The translations under genes and the position numbers were made by a program. This document shows positions 7,000 through 14,457 of a stretch of DNA of 64,000 bases, piece after piece. The notes under the pieces were generated by a model, which was not told the DNA's origin, made no database searches, and was given only the letters and a program-made list of their open reading frames with translations. The number at the start of each line of letters is the position of its first letter. Position 1 is the stretch's first letter. The stretch lies in NCBI GenBank assembly GCA_016699575.1, contig CP064979.1:2790001-2854000 (forward strand), written 5' to 3'. Origin of the DNA: Flavobacteriales bacterium (lineage in GTDB: Bacteria; Bacteroidota; Bacteroidia; Flavobacteriales_F; PHOS-HE28).

Positions 7000-7806
7000 A
7001 TGGGAACCAGACTCCTATCGGTGGCCTTCGCGCTGAGCGCCTTGGCTGCCCAAGCCCAAACCATGGGCGAGATCCGCGGGCGGGTAACCGACCAGGACAA
7101 ACAAGCGGTGCCGTTCGCGGCGGTGCTAGTGCAATTGCCCGGTGGCGATATGCACACTGAGGCGGACGATGATGGCCGCTTCGTGCTGAAGCCGATACCT
7201 ACCGGAATGTATCAAGTGAAGGCAGTTGCACCGGGCAAGGAGGAAACAACCGTTCAAGCCGTTCCTGTGCATCCGGACAGATTCACGAAACTGGATCTAA
7301 TGCTCGAGCCCATTGTAAAGGTGATTCCTGGAGCAACGGTGCGCCCGAAGCAAAAGCCTGACTATGTCTTCCGCCGCCCGCTAATTGATATCGACGACCC
7401 GTCCAGGCAAACCCTGCTTGCTGCCGAATTCGCCAAAGACCCCAACATCAAGACGCCAGCGAAGTTCATCGGGTCGAGCTTTGCCGGAGTGCAGAAGCAA
7501 GCCAACGGCGACGGTCTCTACTTCCGGGGAAGTCGAACCGAGAACATGGTAACGTTCCTCGATGGGGTGAAGGTGAGCGGATCGGTGCCCCGTGTGCCGA
7601 GCAGCGGCATCAGCAGCATTACCGTTTACACAGGCGGTCTGCCAGCCAAGTACGGCGATGTCACCGGCGGCGTAGTAGTGATCGAGACCAAGACCTACCA
7701 GGAGCTGTGGGCGCAGCAACGCGCTGCCGAATACCGGGCGATGGTGGAAGCACAACAAGCCCTGGAAGAGCAAGCCGCCCCAACTTTGGAGCAGCCCCTC
7801 AACTGA
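7000..7806 (+). CDS. Plug-only TonB-dependent-receptor-like protein (no barrel)
   Basis: A 268-residue exported protein with the two N-terminal domains of a TonB-dependent receptor but no barrel. The signal peptide is MGTRLLSVAFALSALAAQAQ, then a carboxypeptidase-regulatory-like sandwich ('GEIRGRVTDQDKQAVPFAAVLV', residues ~24-45), then a plug ('SSFAGVQ', 'LYFRGSRTENMVTFLDGVKVSG', 'VYTGGLPAKYGDVTGGVVVIETK', ~165-245). The chain then ends in an Ala/Glu/Gln-rich helix. The stop is immediately followed by the ATG of a sigma factor, and then by an anti-sigma protein, so the three probably form one signalling operon. A barrel-less plug would sit in the periplasm and could report TonB or ligand state; this is inference. 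Truncation of a former receptor is the alternative, but the sequence ends cleanly and no barrel remnant follows. Confidence 0.85.
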   Translation: MGTRLLSVAFALSALAAQAQTMGEIRGRVTDQDKQAVPFAAVLVQLPGGDMHTEADDDGRFVLKPIPTGMYQVKAVAPGKEETTVQAVPVHPDRFTKLDLMLEPIVKVIPGATVRPKQKPDYVFRRPLIDIDDPSRQTLLAAEFAKDPNIKTPAKFIGSSFAGVQKQANGDGLYFRGSRTENMVTFLDGVKVSGSVPRVPSSGISSITVYTGGLPAKYGDVTGGVVVIETKTYQELWAQQRAAEYRAMVEAQQALEEQAAPTLEQPLN

Positions 7807-8391
7807 ATGTTCCTCCGGCGGAAACAGAACGAACGAAGCACCGATGACGAATTGGTGAAGGCAGTGAAAGCAGGCCGGACGGAGGCGTTGGGCGTACTGT
7901 GGGACCGGTACGCCCATCTGCTGTTCGGTGTTGGTATGAAGTACCTGAAGAACACCGACACCGCCAAGGACGCCGTGATGACCGTCTTCGCCGAGCTTCC
8001 TCGTCTCCTGGTGCAACATGAAGTGCGCAGTGTTTCCGCATGGCTCCGCACCGTGATGCGCAACCACTGCCTCATGCAGCTCCGCAGCGCCGATCGCACA
8101 ACCCTGTTGAACGGAGCGGATGCAAGTGAGGTCGCGTTCGATGAAGCCGACGAGTTGCTGGCCGCTCATCTGGAGAGCGAAGCTGCGCTGGCAAGGATGG
8201 AGAATGCCATCAATGAACTGAAGGAGGATCAGCGCGCTTGCATCACCCTTTTCTACCTGGACAAGCTCAGTTATGCCGAGGTAGGCGAACGATTGAACAT
8301 GGCGTTCGACACCGTGCGCAGCAACATCCAGAACGGACGCCGCAACCTGCGCCTGATCCTGGAGCGCGGCACAACCCAATACCAACGTTGA
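7807..8391 (+). CDS. RNA polymerase sigma-70 family (ECF-like) factor
   Basis: A 194-residue sigma factor with region 2 (residues ~14-85, 'DELVKAVKAGRTEALGVLWDRY' and 'DTAKDAVMTVFAELPRLL') and region 4 (~135-190, 'LKEDQRACITLFYLDKLSYAEVGERLNMAFDTVRSNIQNGRRNLR'). Regions 1.1 and 3 are missing, as in ECF factors. Its ATG follows the upstream stop with no gap (TGA at 7804-7806, ATG at 7807), and its own stop overlaps the next start by one base, so its synthesis is translationally coupled on both sides. It differs clearly from the two sigma factors at 17222 and 20650, which are close paralogues of each other, so it probably answers a separate signal. Confidence 0.93.
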   Translation: MFLRRKQNERSTDDELVKAVKAGRTEALGVLWDRYAHLLFGVGMKYLKNTDTAKDAVMTVFAELPRLLVQHEVRSVSAWLRTVMRNHCLMQLRSADRTTLLNGADASEVAFDEADELLAAHLESEAALARMENAINELKEDQRACITLFYLDKLSYAEVGERLNMAFDTVRSNIQNGRRNLRLILERGTTQYQR

Positions 8392-9452
8392 TGATGGAAC
8401 ACCTGGACCGCCGAACGTTGGAGCACTATGCCAAGGGGCAGGTGCTCGGTGCAGATGCCCATCGTGTGGAAGTGCACCTGGAGCGCTGCTCGTTGTGCCG
8501 TGAAGCCATTGACGGATTGAAGGGCTCTTCCCAACCGCTGCCGGACCTGAAGAACCCGTATGCGCAAAAGGGAAGCATTTGGTTGAAAGGTTCGCTGGTG
8601 ATCGCCGGATGTGCTCTTCTGTTGTTCGTTACTTGGCTGTTGAACAGCACGGACGATGAACTCCTGGCAGTGAGCAGACCCGAGGTTTCGAGCACTCCGA
8701 CCGGGCATGTCGAGGTAGAGACCTCACTGGTAGGGCCGGAAGAACTGCCCACCGTGCAGGAGATCAGCCGGGCGGTGCCCATCGCAATGGCGGAACAGAT
8801 CGGCCATGAAGCAGTTCAGGCGAAGCCCCCCATCAAGACTGAAGAAGTGGTGGTGGCCCGGGATACGGTGTTCGTTCAGCGTGTCGAGGTGCTGGATATT
8901 GCTGCAGATCGCTTGGATGATCCACCCAGAGAGGTGCTTGAGCGTCGGCGTGACTCTCGCCAACTGGTCTTCCTGCATGACCTCAAGTTGGTGCACCCGG
9001 ACGAACTCTACGGTGATGATCCCCCTGCCATCAGCGACCTCGGTGTTTCAGCCCGATATGCCGATAAGGCGGCGCAGGATGCAGCCGAGCCCGAGACAAG
9101 TCCGGTCCAATACCTCGACCACTTCGATGGTGCGATGGCCGCCTTCGCCCGCAACGATCATAAAGCCGCGCTCACCGACCTGCGCATTGTGCTGGCCCAA
9201 TACCCCAACGATGTGAACGCGCTGTTCTATGCAGGGCTATCGTGCTACAACCTTGGGTTGTTCCGCAAGGCGCAGCGCTACTTCGAGCGTGCCGCGGAAC
9301 ATGAGGTCACGACCTTCGATGAAGAGGCTCGCTGGTACTACGCCTTATGTGTGGAACGCACCGAAGGCCGGGAGGCGGCGCGCCAACATTTCGGCAATGT
9401 GGTCATGGGCAAGGGCTTCTATGCCGCCCAAGCGTTGGAACGGATGAAGTGA
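8391..9452 (+). CDS. Anti-sigma-like protein with TPR C-terminus
   Basis: A 353-residue inner-membrane protein. The cytoplasmic N-terminus has a zinc-anti-sigma-like motif, 'HRVEVHLERCSLCREAIDGL' (residues ~24-43, pattern H-x3-H-x3-C-x2-C). One membrane helix follows ('SLVIAGCALLLFVTWLLNS', ~68-86). Then comes a long periplasmic part with a Glu/Val/Pro-rich linker and a C-terminal tetratricopeptide-like region ('AMAAFARNDHKAALTDLRIVLAQYPNDVNALFYAGLSCYNLGLFRKAQRYFERA', ~245-300). The start overlaps the sigma factor stop (TGATG). The likely role is to hold the upstream sigma factor at the membrane until the periplasmic TPR domain receives a signal. The plug-only protein of the same operon is the obvious candidate partner (inference). 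The start is the first of two consecutive ATGs. Confidence 0.82.
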   Translation: MMEHLDRRTLEHYAKGQVLGADAHRVEVHLERCSLCREAIDGLKGSSQPLPDLKNPYAQKGSIWLKGSLVIAGCALLLFVTWLLNSTDDELLAVSRPEVSSTPTGHVEVETSLVGPEELPTVQEISRAVPIAMAEQIGHEAVQAKPPIKTEEVVVARDTVFVQRVEVLDIAADRLDDPPREVLERRRDSRQLVFLHDLKLVHPDELYGDDPPAISDLGVSARYADKAAQDAAEPETSPVQYLDHFDGAMAAFARNDHKAALTDLRIVLAQYPNDVNALFYAGLSCYNLGLFRKAQRYFERAAEHEVTTFDEEARWYYALCVERTEGREAARQHFGNVVMGKGFYAAQALERMK

Positions 9453-9475
9453 TCCTGCGGGTCGGGCCGGGCGGT

Positions 9476-9483
9476 TACATTCG
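9476..9483 (+). promoter_or_regulatory. -7 promoter-like element TACATTCG
   Basis: TACATTCG ends 14 nt before the ATG of the hydrolase at 9498, giving that gene its own promoter after the sigma/anti-sigma operon. Confidence 0.6.
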
Positions 9484-9497
9484 TCGCACCCCTTGCC

Positions 9498-10259
9498 ATG
9501 CAACATCACCTGAAACAGGAAGGCGAGTTCAGCTACATCGAGCACGGTGAAGGCGAGCCCGTGATCTTCCTGCACGGCCTCTTCGGCGCGCTGAGCAATT
9601 TCGAGACGACCATCGGGCACTTCGGCAAACGCTTCAAGGTGCTGGTGCCCATGCTGCCGCTCTACACCATGCCCATGCTCACCACCAACGTGGAGAACCT
9701 GGCGCGGTTCCTCCGCCGGTTCATCGAGCACAAACGCTTCGGGCAGGTGAACTTGTTGGGCAACTCACTGGGCGGACATGTCGCGCTGGTTTACACGCAC
9801 AAGTACCAGGGTTCGGTGAAGTCGCTCGTGCTCACGGGCAGCAGCGGGTTGTACGAGAACGCGTTCGGCGGCAGCTTCCCGCGCCGTGAGGACAAGGAAT
9901 ACCTGCGCAAGAAGATCGCGCTCACCTTCCACGATCCGCAGCACGCCACCGACGCGTTGGTGGAGGAGTGCTACGAGACCGTCAACGACAAGGGGAAACT
10001 GATCCGCATCCTGGCACTGGCCAAGAGCGCCATCCGCCACAACATGGCCAAGGCCCTGCCTGAGCTGAAACTACCCGTGTGCCTCGTGTGGGGCAAGCAG
10101 GACACCATCACGCCGCCCGAGGTGGCCCAGGAGTTCCATCAGTTGCTGCCGAACAGCGAGCTCTTCTGGATCGACGAGTGCGGTCATGCCGCCATGATGG
10201 AGCAGCCCGAGCGGTTCAATGCGATCGTGGAACCGTGGTTGGTGAAGACCATTGGATGA
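9498..10259 (+). CDS. Alpha/beta hydrolase
   Basis: A 253-residue single-domain alpha/beta hydrolase, cytoplasmic (no signal peptide). The oxyanion-side 'VIFLHGLFGALSNFE' lies near residues 22-36. The nucleophile elbow 'GNSLGGHVAL' (~90-99) supplies the catalytic Ser, 'VWGKQDTITPPE' (~198-209) the acid Asp, and 'DECGHAAMMEQPERF' (~229-243) the catalytic His. All three triad residues are present. The substrate cannot be assigned; similar Bacteroidota proteins are annotated only as alpha/beta fold hydrolases. It has its own TACATTCG element upstream. A perfect 33-bp hairpin separates it from engB. Confidence 0.9.
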   Translation: MQHHLKQEGEFSYIEHGEGEPVIFLHGLFGALSNFETTIGHFGKRFKVLVPMLPLYTMPMLTTNVENLARFLRRFIEHKRFGQVNLLGNSLGGHVALVYTHKYQGSVKSLVLTGSSGLYENAFGGSFPRREDKEYLRKKIALTFHDPQHATDALVEECYETVNDKGKLIRILALAKSAIRHNMAKALPELKLPVCLVWGKQDTITPPEVAQEFHQLLPNSELFWIDECGHAAMMEQPERFNAIVEPWLVKTIG

Positions 10260-10271
10260 AAGAGAGTATTG

Positions 10272-10344
10272 AGTTGTTAGTGGTGAGTGGCGAGTGCTGG
10301 CATGTCCTGCTCATGCCAGCACTCGCCACTCACCACTAACAACT
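10272..10344. repeat. Word hairpin B: perfect 33-bp inverted repeat of 7-nt words
   Basis: The left arm 10272-10304 and right arm 10312-10344 are perfectly complementary over 33 bp with a 7-nt loop. The left arm is readable as consecutive heptamers starting at 10273: GTTGTTA, then GTGGTGA, then GTGGCGA, then GTGCTGG. It occupies almost the whole 100-nt gap between the hydrolase and engB and ends 15 nt before the engB ATG. No T-run follows, so it is not a standard terminator. Confidence 0.9.
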
Positions 10345-10359
10345 AGCCACTTCCTCCAC

Positions 10360-10998
10360 ATGCAGAATTTCCGCGCAGAACATCTTGGCAGCGGCCGCAA
10401 AGCGGAGCACTGGCCCAAACCGTCATTGCCGGAATACGCCTTCATCGGCCGTAGCAACGTGGGCAAGAGTTCCTTGGTGAACATGCTCGTGGGCATCAAC
10501 AAGTTGGCGCGGGTGAGCAACACACCGGGCCGCACGCGCAATGTGGAGCATTTCAAGGTGGAGCCCGCCACTTCGCGCGCCGCCGAGAAGGGACTTGGAA
10601 TGGCATGGATGCTCGCCGACCTGCCGGGCTACGGATTTGCCAAGGTGAGCCGCGACGAGCGCGCAGCCTGGAAGACGATGATCGACACGTACTTGCTGGA
10701 GCGCGAGAACCTTCAATGCGTGTTCGTGCTGGTGGATGTGCGCTTGGAGCCGCAGAAGAACGATCTGGAGATGATCCAATGGCTTGGGGAGCACCAGGTG
10801 CCGTTCGTCATCGCGTTCACCAAGAGCGACAAGCTCAGCCAACCGCAGGTGGTAAGCAACGTGGCGCTCTTCAAACGCGTGCTGAAGAAGACCTGGCAGA
10901 CGCTGCCCACCTTGTTCATCACTTCCTCCGAGACCCGCAAGGGACGGGAGGAACTGCTTGAGTACATCGCGAACATCAATGCAGGTTGGCGTGGTTGA
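10360..10998 (+). CDS. engB: Ribosome-biogenesis GTPase EngB/YsxC
   Basis: A 212-residue TrmE-Era-EngA-EngB-type GTPase needed for large ribosomal subunit assembly. The ATG at 10360 begins 'MQNFRAEHLGS', and the G1 motif 'FIGRSNVGKSSLVN' is near residues 28-41. G3 is 'LADLPGYGFAKV' (~87-98) and G4 is 'FTKSDKLS' (~150-157), followed by a C-terminal Ser-rich G5 region ('FITSSETRKG'). Length and motif order are normal. An upstream extension to 10294 would read through the right arm of the hairpin and is not supported. The next gene is convergent, 18 nt beyond the stop. Confidence 0.97.
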   Translation: MQNFRAEHLGSGRKAEHWPKPSLPEYAFIGRSNVGKSSLVNMLVGINKLARVSNTPGRTRNVEHFKVEPATSRAAEKGLGMAWMLADLPGYGFAKVSRDERAAWKTMIDTYLLERENLQCVFVLVDVRLEPQKNDLEMIQWLGEHQVPFVIAFTKSDKLSQPQVVSNVALFKRVLKKTWQTLPTLFITSSETRKGREELLEYIANINAGWRG

Positions 10999-11016
10999 GC
11001 CGGGTGCCCATGCCAC

Positions 11017-12183
11017 CTAGATCGGATCGCGCAGGATGTCGCCCAGGCTTCGGCCGTTGAGCATCCGGAAGAGCTGCTCGGGCAGCGAAACGGGTGAGCT
11101 GTGGAGCAGGTTGAAGAATGCCACGCCTGCAATGAGGAGCATGAAATGGCGTTGCGGCAAGTCGCGACGGATGATCAGTACGCCAGCGAGGAGGTAGGGT
11201 AACAAATAGGCGGTGCTCCGCTCAGTGTCGAACACGGAAATGGCCACGCCCGTTACCAAACCGGAACCCAAGACCAACAACCCAAGGGACGACCACGAAC
11301 GCTGGCGCCACAACAGCACGCAGGCAAGGCCCGTGGTCAGCAGGAATCCCTCGGCACCGTGCAGCAACGCATAAGGGAACAATGGCCACCTGTCCAATAG
11401 ATAGGACCAGGGAACAGGCTCTGAGCGCAACCCGAAGATGGAGCCCAAGGACCATCGGATGGCGATGTACACGATCGCCGTGGTGATCAGGAGAGCCAGC
11501 TTTCCAGTGGTCGGGCGTTCATCGGGCCGCCAGAGCAGCAACAAACCGGGCGACGCAACGATAGTGCGTTCGTCAGTGAAGAAGGCGAGCAACAGCAACA
11601 GCATTCGTGAAATGGCCCCGTTCGCTGCTGCCGCTGCAAGCAGGAGGTCCAAGGCCAGCGTGTCGAAGAAGCCCCATTGGTCATCGTAGAAGGAGTGCCC
11701 ACCTGCCACCAAGCAGAACGGAAGGGCGACGGCGAGGGCCTGCACACCTGAACGGGCGTCTCGCCTGAGCAGCGCGAACAACAGTGCACAGACCGCGAAC
11801 TGCATGGCGAGTTGCAAGACCAGGGCCCCAGCGATACTGTCCGTTCCCAGCGCATGGCACAGCGCGGCCGGAACGAACCGGAAACCGAGCTTGCTGGCAT
11901 GGTGCGTAGGCGGGTAGTGCGGTGTATGGTCGGTGAACGGCTGCTCGACCTGCTCCAGGAACGGCGGCCAGTTCACCCCAGGCCCATTGGTGCCCAGTAC
12001 GATGTCGTAGTACGGGAAGCTCCAGAACAGGCACACGGCCGTCAGCAGCAGTCCCGCGCGCCATGGATCCTTGCTCCACCATAGCACTGTCCGATGCTTG
12101 GTCCAGCGGATGCAACGGTCGGAGACGCCATCCAAGAGGCGGCCGGTCCAATGATCAGGGAGCGGCGCTCGGTGTGCGGCCAT
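11017..12183 (-). CDS. Multi-pass membrane protein, function unknown
   Basis: A 388-residue integral membrane protein with about eight to ten hydrophobic segments (e.g. 'AGLLLTAVCLFWSFPYYDIVL', 'LALLITTAIVYIAIRWSL', 'YLLPYLLAGVLIIRR', 'FMLLIAGVAFFNLLH'). A soluble loop after the first segment carries 'FTDHTPHYPPTHHASKLGFR'. The distribution of helices and the luminal-type loop after TM1 recall GT-C-fold glycosyltransferases and related polyprenyl-linked enzymes. No DxD-type motif in the expected place is convincing, so this is only a possibility. It is 26 nt downstream of gldC on the same strand and may be cotranscribed with gldBC. It could also start at an internal Met, but the ATG at 12183 is the first and leaves a short cytoplasmic N-terminus. 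Confidence 0.75.
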   Translation of the reverse strand: MAAHRAPLPDHWTGRLLDGVSDRCIRWTKHRTVLWWSKDPWRAGLLLTAVCLFWSFPYYDIVLGTNGPGVNWPPFLEQVEQPFTDHTPHYPPTHHASKLGFRFVPAALCHALGTDSIAGALVLQLAMQFAVCALLFALLRRDARSGVQALAVALPFCLVAGGHSFYDDQWGFFDTLALDLLLAAAAANGAISRMLLLLLAFFTDERTIVASPGLLLLWRPDERPTTGKLALLITTAIVYIAIRWSLGSIFGLRSEPVPWSYLLDRWPLFPYALLHGAEGFLLTTGLACVLLWRQRSWSSLGLLVLGSGLVTGVAISVFDTERSTAYLLPYLLAGVLIIRRDLPQRHFMLLIAGVAFFNLLHSSPVSLPEQLFRMLNGRSLGDILRDPI

Positions 12184-12209
12184 GGCATCTTCGGCCCGGT
12201 GGCCGTTGT

Positions 12210-12545
12210 TCAGGACGCTGAGGGACCTGTACCCAGCATGTGCTGTGCGAAGTACTGGCCGAATTCGCGCATCTGTGCGGCCATCTTGCCCTCGCCGGTG
12301 GCGCGCTCGAACGTGTCGGCCATCGTCATGATGTTCTGGTGGAAGAAGGCCTTCATCTCATCGGTGGTCATCTCCTTCGTCCACAGATCGATGCGCAGCG
12401 TGTTCTGCTCCTTGCTGTCCCAGAGGCTGATGAGCGTGCTCTTGCACTCGCTCTTCGTGTTCGCATCATCGGCTTCCCACTCGATGCGTTCCGGGACCTT
12501 GTTCTCGTCGAGGGTGATGGTGAAGCGGATCTGGGAGGAGCTCAT
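12210..12545 (-). CDS. gldC: Gliding motility protein GldC
   Basis: A 111-residue GldC homologue. The sequence 'IRFTITLDENKVPERIEWEADD' followed by 'LWDSKEQNTLRIDLWTKEMTTDEMKAFFHQNIMTMADTFERATGEGKMAAQMREFGQYFA' is characteristic of the family. In flavobacteria gldC follows gldB and is needed for efficient gliding and type IX secretion; the molecular role is unclear and the protein is thought to be periplasmic or cytoplasmic. The ATG at 12545 is used. A word-repeat hairpin (12546-12638) abuts this start codon directly, which could affect translation initiation. gldB lies upstream on the same strand. Confidence 0.93.
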   Translation of the reverse strand: MSSSQIRFTITLDENKVPERIEWEADDANTKSECKSTLISLWDSKEQNTLRIDLWTKEMTTDEMKAFFHQNIMTMADTFERATGEGKMAAQMREFGQYFAQHMLGTGPSAS

Positions 12546-12638
12546 CAAGTGTCAAGGATCAAGGACCAAGTAGCAAGTGTCAAGGATGGGTCGTGCGCCG
12601 TTGGATCTTGTCACTTGGTACTTGATCCATGGCACTTG
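12546..12638. repeat. Word hairpin C: inverted arrays of 7-nt words between gldB and gldC
   Basis: On the plus strand 12546-12587 is six consecutive heptamers of the form CAAGNNN: CAAGTGT, CAAGGAT, CAAGGAC, CAAGTAG, CAAGTGT and CAAGGAT. On the minus strand 12604-12638 is five more of the same class: CAAGTGC, CATGGAT, CAAGTAC, CAAGTGA and CAAGATC. The arms pair imperfectly around a ~16-nt loop. The element fills nearly all of the 100-nt gldB-gldC gap and touches the gldC start codon. Confidence 0.85.
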
Positions 12639-12645
12639 GACAGGG

Positions 12646-13680
12646 TCAACGGGGTTTGTATTCGTTCAGTACGGCCTTCTCGTCGTTGAGGGCGAAGAGC
12701 TGGGCAAAGGTGACGTCGGGATGTTCGTCCATGTACGCCTTCACCATGCGGTAGCCGATCCACTCGCCGATATGGCCGGGGCTTTGGCGGGGGAAGCCGT
12801 TGGTGAAGGGCGCGTCGTTCATGATGCGGCTGATGGCCTGCTCCTCTTTGCTGAACAGTTGTTCCTCGGTGACGATCTTCTGCCACATGCTGTACTCGCT
12901 CTCCTCGCACCACTTCAGTTGCTCAGGGGTGAAGGCGAAGCGCAACGAGGCGTCCGTGGCCGGCATCACTTCCTCCAGCAACACCATCACTTTGCCCACC
13001 TCCACCAGGTTGGTGAGCAGGTCCTCGCCGCGCACATCGCGCAGCCAGTGCACCATCAGCCAGCCCTTCACGGCTCCGGGAGCGAGCATTTCCGGTCTGA
13101 TCCGTTCCTTCACGTATTGAGGAAAGCTGATGGGGTCGAGGAAGGAGATGACCCGCTGTTCCGGTCCGATGAACCACTCCGCGCCGATGCCGAGGTCGCG
13201 GTCGGTAGGGTAGAGGCCGTAGTTGAAGCCGCTGTTGAATACGATGATGCGCGGGGTGAGGCTGTCCGGTGCGATGGCCTTCAACCGACCGAAGGCTTCC
13301 GTAAGGTCCGCCAGTTGGCCTGACAGGTCACCGAGCGAGCTGTCCACCGCAGCTTGGGCCTGCTGCCAGTCGGGGTCGGTCACGAAGGCGTTCAGCGCCA
13401 ATGGCAGTCGAGCGTCGTTGCTGGGGGCTGCTTGCAGAATGTCCTCCACGTAGAGCTGCCAGAAATCGCCCAGTTGCTCCTGCAAGCGAGCGCAGGTGCT
13501 GGCCATGCTGTCAGGCGGTGTACGGAACAATTCTTGGTCGAGGCGCACCACCTCCAGTTCAATGGGCACGGGCTGCACTGCGGGGTGACTTCCCCCGTTG
13601 CAGGCCGTCAACAACACGCTGAAAACAACCCCTGAGAGCGCCGTTGCACGCCCACGGCCGCCGCTACATTCGCACCGCAT
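12646..13680 (-). CDS. gldB: Gliding motility lipoprotein GldB
   Basis: A 344-residue lipoprotein. From the ATG at 13680 the N-terminus has a hydrophobic stretch ending in a lipobox, 'VVFSVLLTAC' with the lipidated Cys near residue 27. The body contains GldB-type sequence, including 'DQELFRTPP', 'IVFNSGFNYGLYPTDRDLGIGAEWFIGP' and 'ISFPQYVKERIRPEMLAPGAVKGW', with a C-terminal 'HIGEWIGYRMVKAYM'. GldB is essential for flavobacterial gliding and linked to the type IX secretion apparatus. The start lies only 4 bp from the divergent start at 13685, and the divergent gene's promoter element (13665-13672) falls inside this reading frame. The first ~15 residues are Arg/Gly-rich, which is odd for a signal peptide, so a non-ATG internal start is possible. 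Confidence 0.9.
   Translation of the reverse strand: MRCECSGGRGRATALSGVVFSVLLTACNGGSHPAVQPVPIELEVVRLDQELFRTPPDSMASTCARLQEQLGDFWQLYVEDILQAAPSNDARLPLALNAFVTDPDWQQAQAAVDSSLGDLSGQLADLTEAFGRLKAIAPDSLTPRIIVFNSGFNYGLYPTDRDLGIGAEWFIGPEQRVISFLDPISFPQYVKERIRPEMLAPGAVKGWLMVHWLRDVRGEDLLTNLVEVGKVMVLLEEVMPATDASLRFAFTPEQLKWCEESEYSMWQKIVTEEQLFSKEEQAISRIMNDAPFTNGFPRQSPGHIGEWIGYRMVKAYMDEHPDVTFAQLFALNDEKAVLNEYKPR
13665..13672 (+). promoter_or_regulatory. -7 promoter-like element TACATTCG, with TTG upstream
   Basis: TACATTCG ends 12 nt before the ATG at 13685. A TTG at 13644-13646 lies 18 nt upstream, close to the expected -33 position. The element is embedded in the first codons of the divergent gldB. Confidence 0.6.
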
Positions 13681-13684
13681 TACC

Positions 13685-14392
13685 ATGAACGCCAAAACTA
13701 TGAGAAAGGCCTCCGCCGCTCTTGTGATCGCACTGGCGATCGCCACCTCCGCCACCGCGCAGAACGCCGGGCGCTCGCTGCGCCTGGGCCTGAGCTTCGC
13801 TCCGAACCTGGGTTGGCTAGCGCCCACGGGCAAGAAGATCGAAGCGAACGGCAGCCACCTTGGGTTCCGTTTCGGTCTCGTCACGGACATCATGATCGGG
13901 GAGAACGCCAACTATGCCTTCAGCACGGGATTGTTCCTGAACAATGTCGGTGGTGATTACAAGCGGGAGTTTGATGCCGCCCCTTCCGATACACTCACAG
14001 TGATCGCCACCGAACAGACTACGTTGAAGTTGCAGTATGTTGAGTTGCCGTTGACCATCAAATTGAAGACGAACGAGATCGGCTACATGACTTATTTCGG
14101 TCAGGTCGGTTTTGACACCGGCTTCCGTGTCGGTGCCAAGCGTGATACCGAGATCGCCAGCGGAGTGGCTGGTTATAGCAAGACAGAGGACAACGAGGAC
14201 GCGAAGGACGATGCCGCTGAGCTCCGGGTGGCGCTGAGCATCGGGGCCGGGTTCGAGTACAACTTCAGTGGCAACACCTCTGCGCTTGTTGGTCTGCGTT
14301 ACAGCAATGGCTTCACCAACGCGCTCGACAACGACGATCTGGGCCAGGCCAAACTGCATTACGCTGAACTGACCCTTGGCGTGCTGTTCTGA
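13685..14392 (+). CDS. Outer-membrane beta-barrel protein (porin/PorT-like)
   Basis: A 235-residue small outer-membrane barrel. The signal peptide spans residues ~1-26 ('MNAKTMRKASAALVIALAIATSATAQ'). The mature part alternates polar and hydrophobic residues in strands such as 'RLGLSFAPNLGWL', 'LGFRFGLVTDIMIG', 'NYAFSTGLFLNNVGGDY', 'LQYVELPLTIKLKTNEIGYMTYFGQVGFDTGFRVGA' and 'AALVGLRYSNGF', with the last strand 'LHYAELTLGVLF' ending in the usual terminal Phe. This is the pattern of the PorT/outer-membrane beta-barrel family common in Bacteroidota. Its specific function is unknown. It is divergent from gldB with only 4 bp between start codons, and a hairpin terminator follows at 14411-14444. Confidence 0.87.
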   Translation: MNAKTMRKASAALVIALAIATSATAQNAGRSLRLGLSFAPNLGWLAPTGKKIEANGSHLGFRFGLVTDIMIGENANYAFSTGLFLNNVGGDYKREFDAAPSDTLTVIATEQTTLKLQYVELPLTIKLKTNEIGYMTYFGQVGFDTGFRVGAKRDTEIASGVAGYSKTEDNEDAKDDAAELRVALSIGAGFEYNFSGNTSALVGLRYSNGFTNALDNDDLGQAKLHYAELTLGVLF

Positions 14393-14410
14393 CCCGAAGA
14401 TGAATGAACG

Positions 14411-14444
14411 GAAGCCCTGTCCTGACCTGTCAGGACGGGGCTTC
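14411..14444 (+). terminator. Hairpin terminator after the outer-membrane barrel gene
   Basis: The arms 14411-14426 and 14429-14444 are complementary with one mismatch and contain the GC-rich core GTCCTGAC/GTCAGGAC. The hairpin lies 19 nt after the stop codon. The downstream T content is weak (CAACTTG), so termination is likely but not certain. Confidence 0.65.
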
Positions 14445-14457
14445 AACTTGAAAAGGC

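Noticed and set aside
14393..14457. Small RNA between the barrel gene and nadE
   Set aside because: The only structure is the terminator-like hairpin at 14411-14444; no promoter element is seen.
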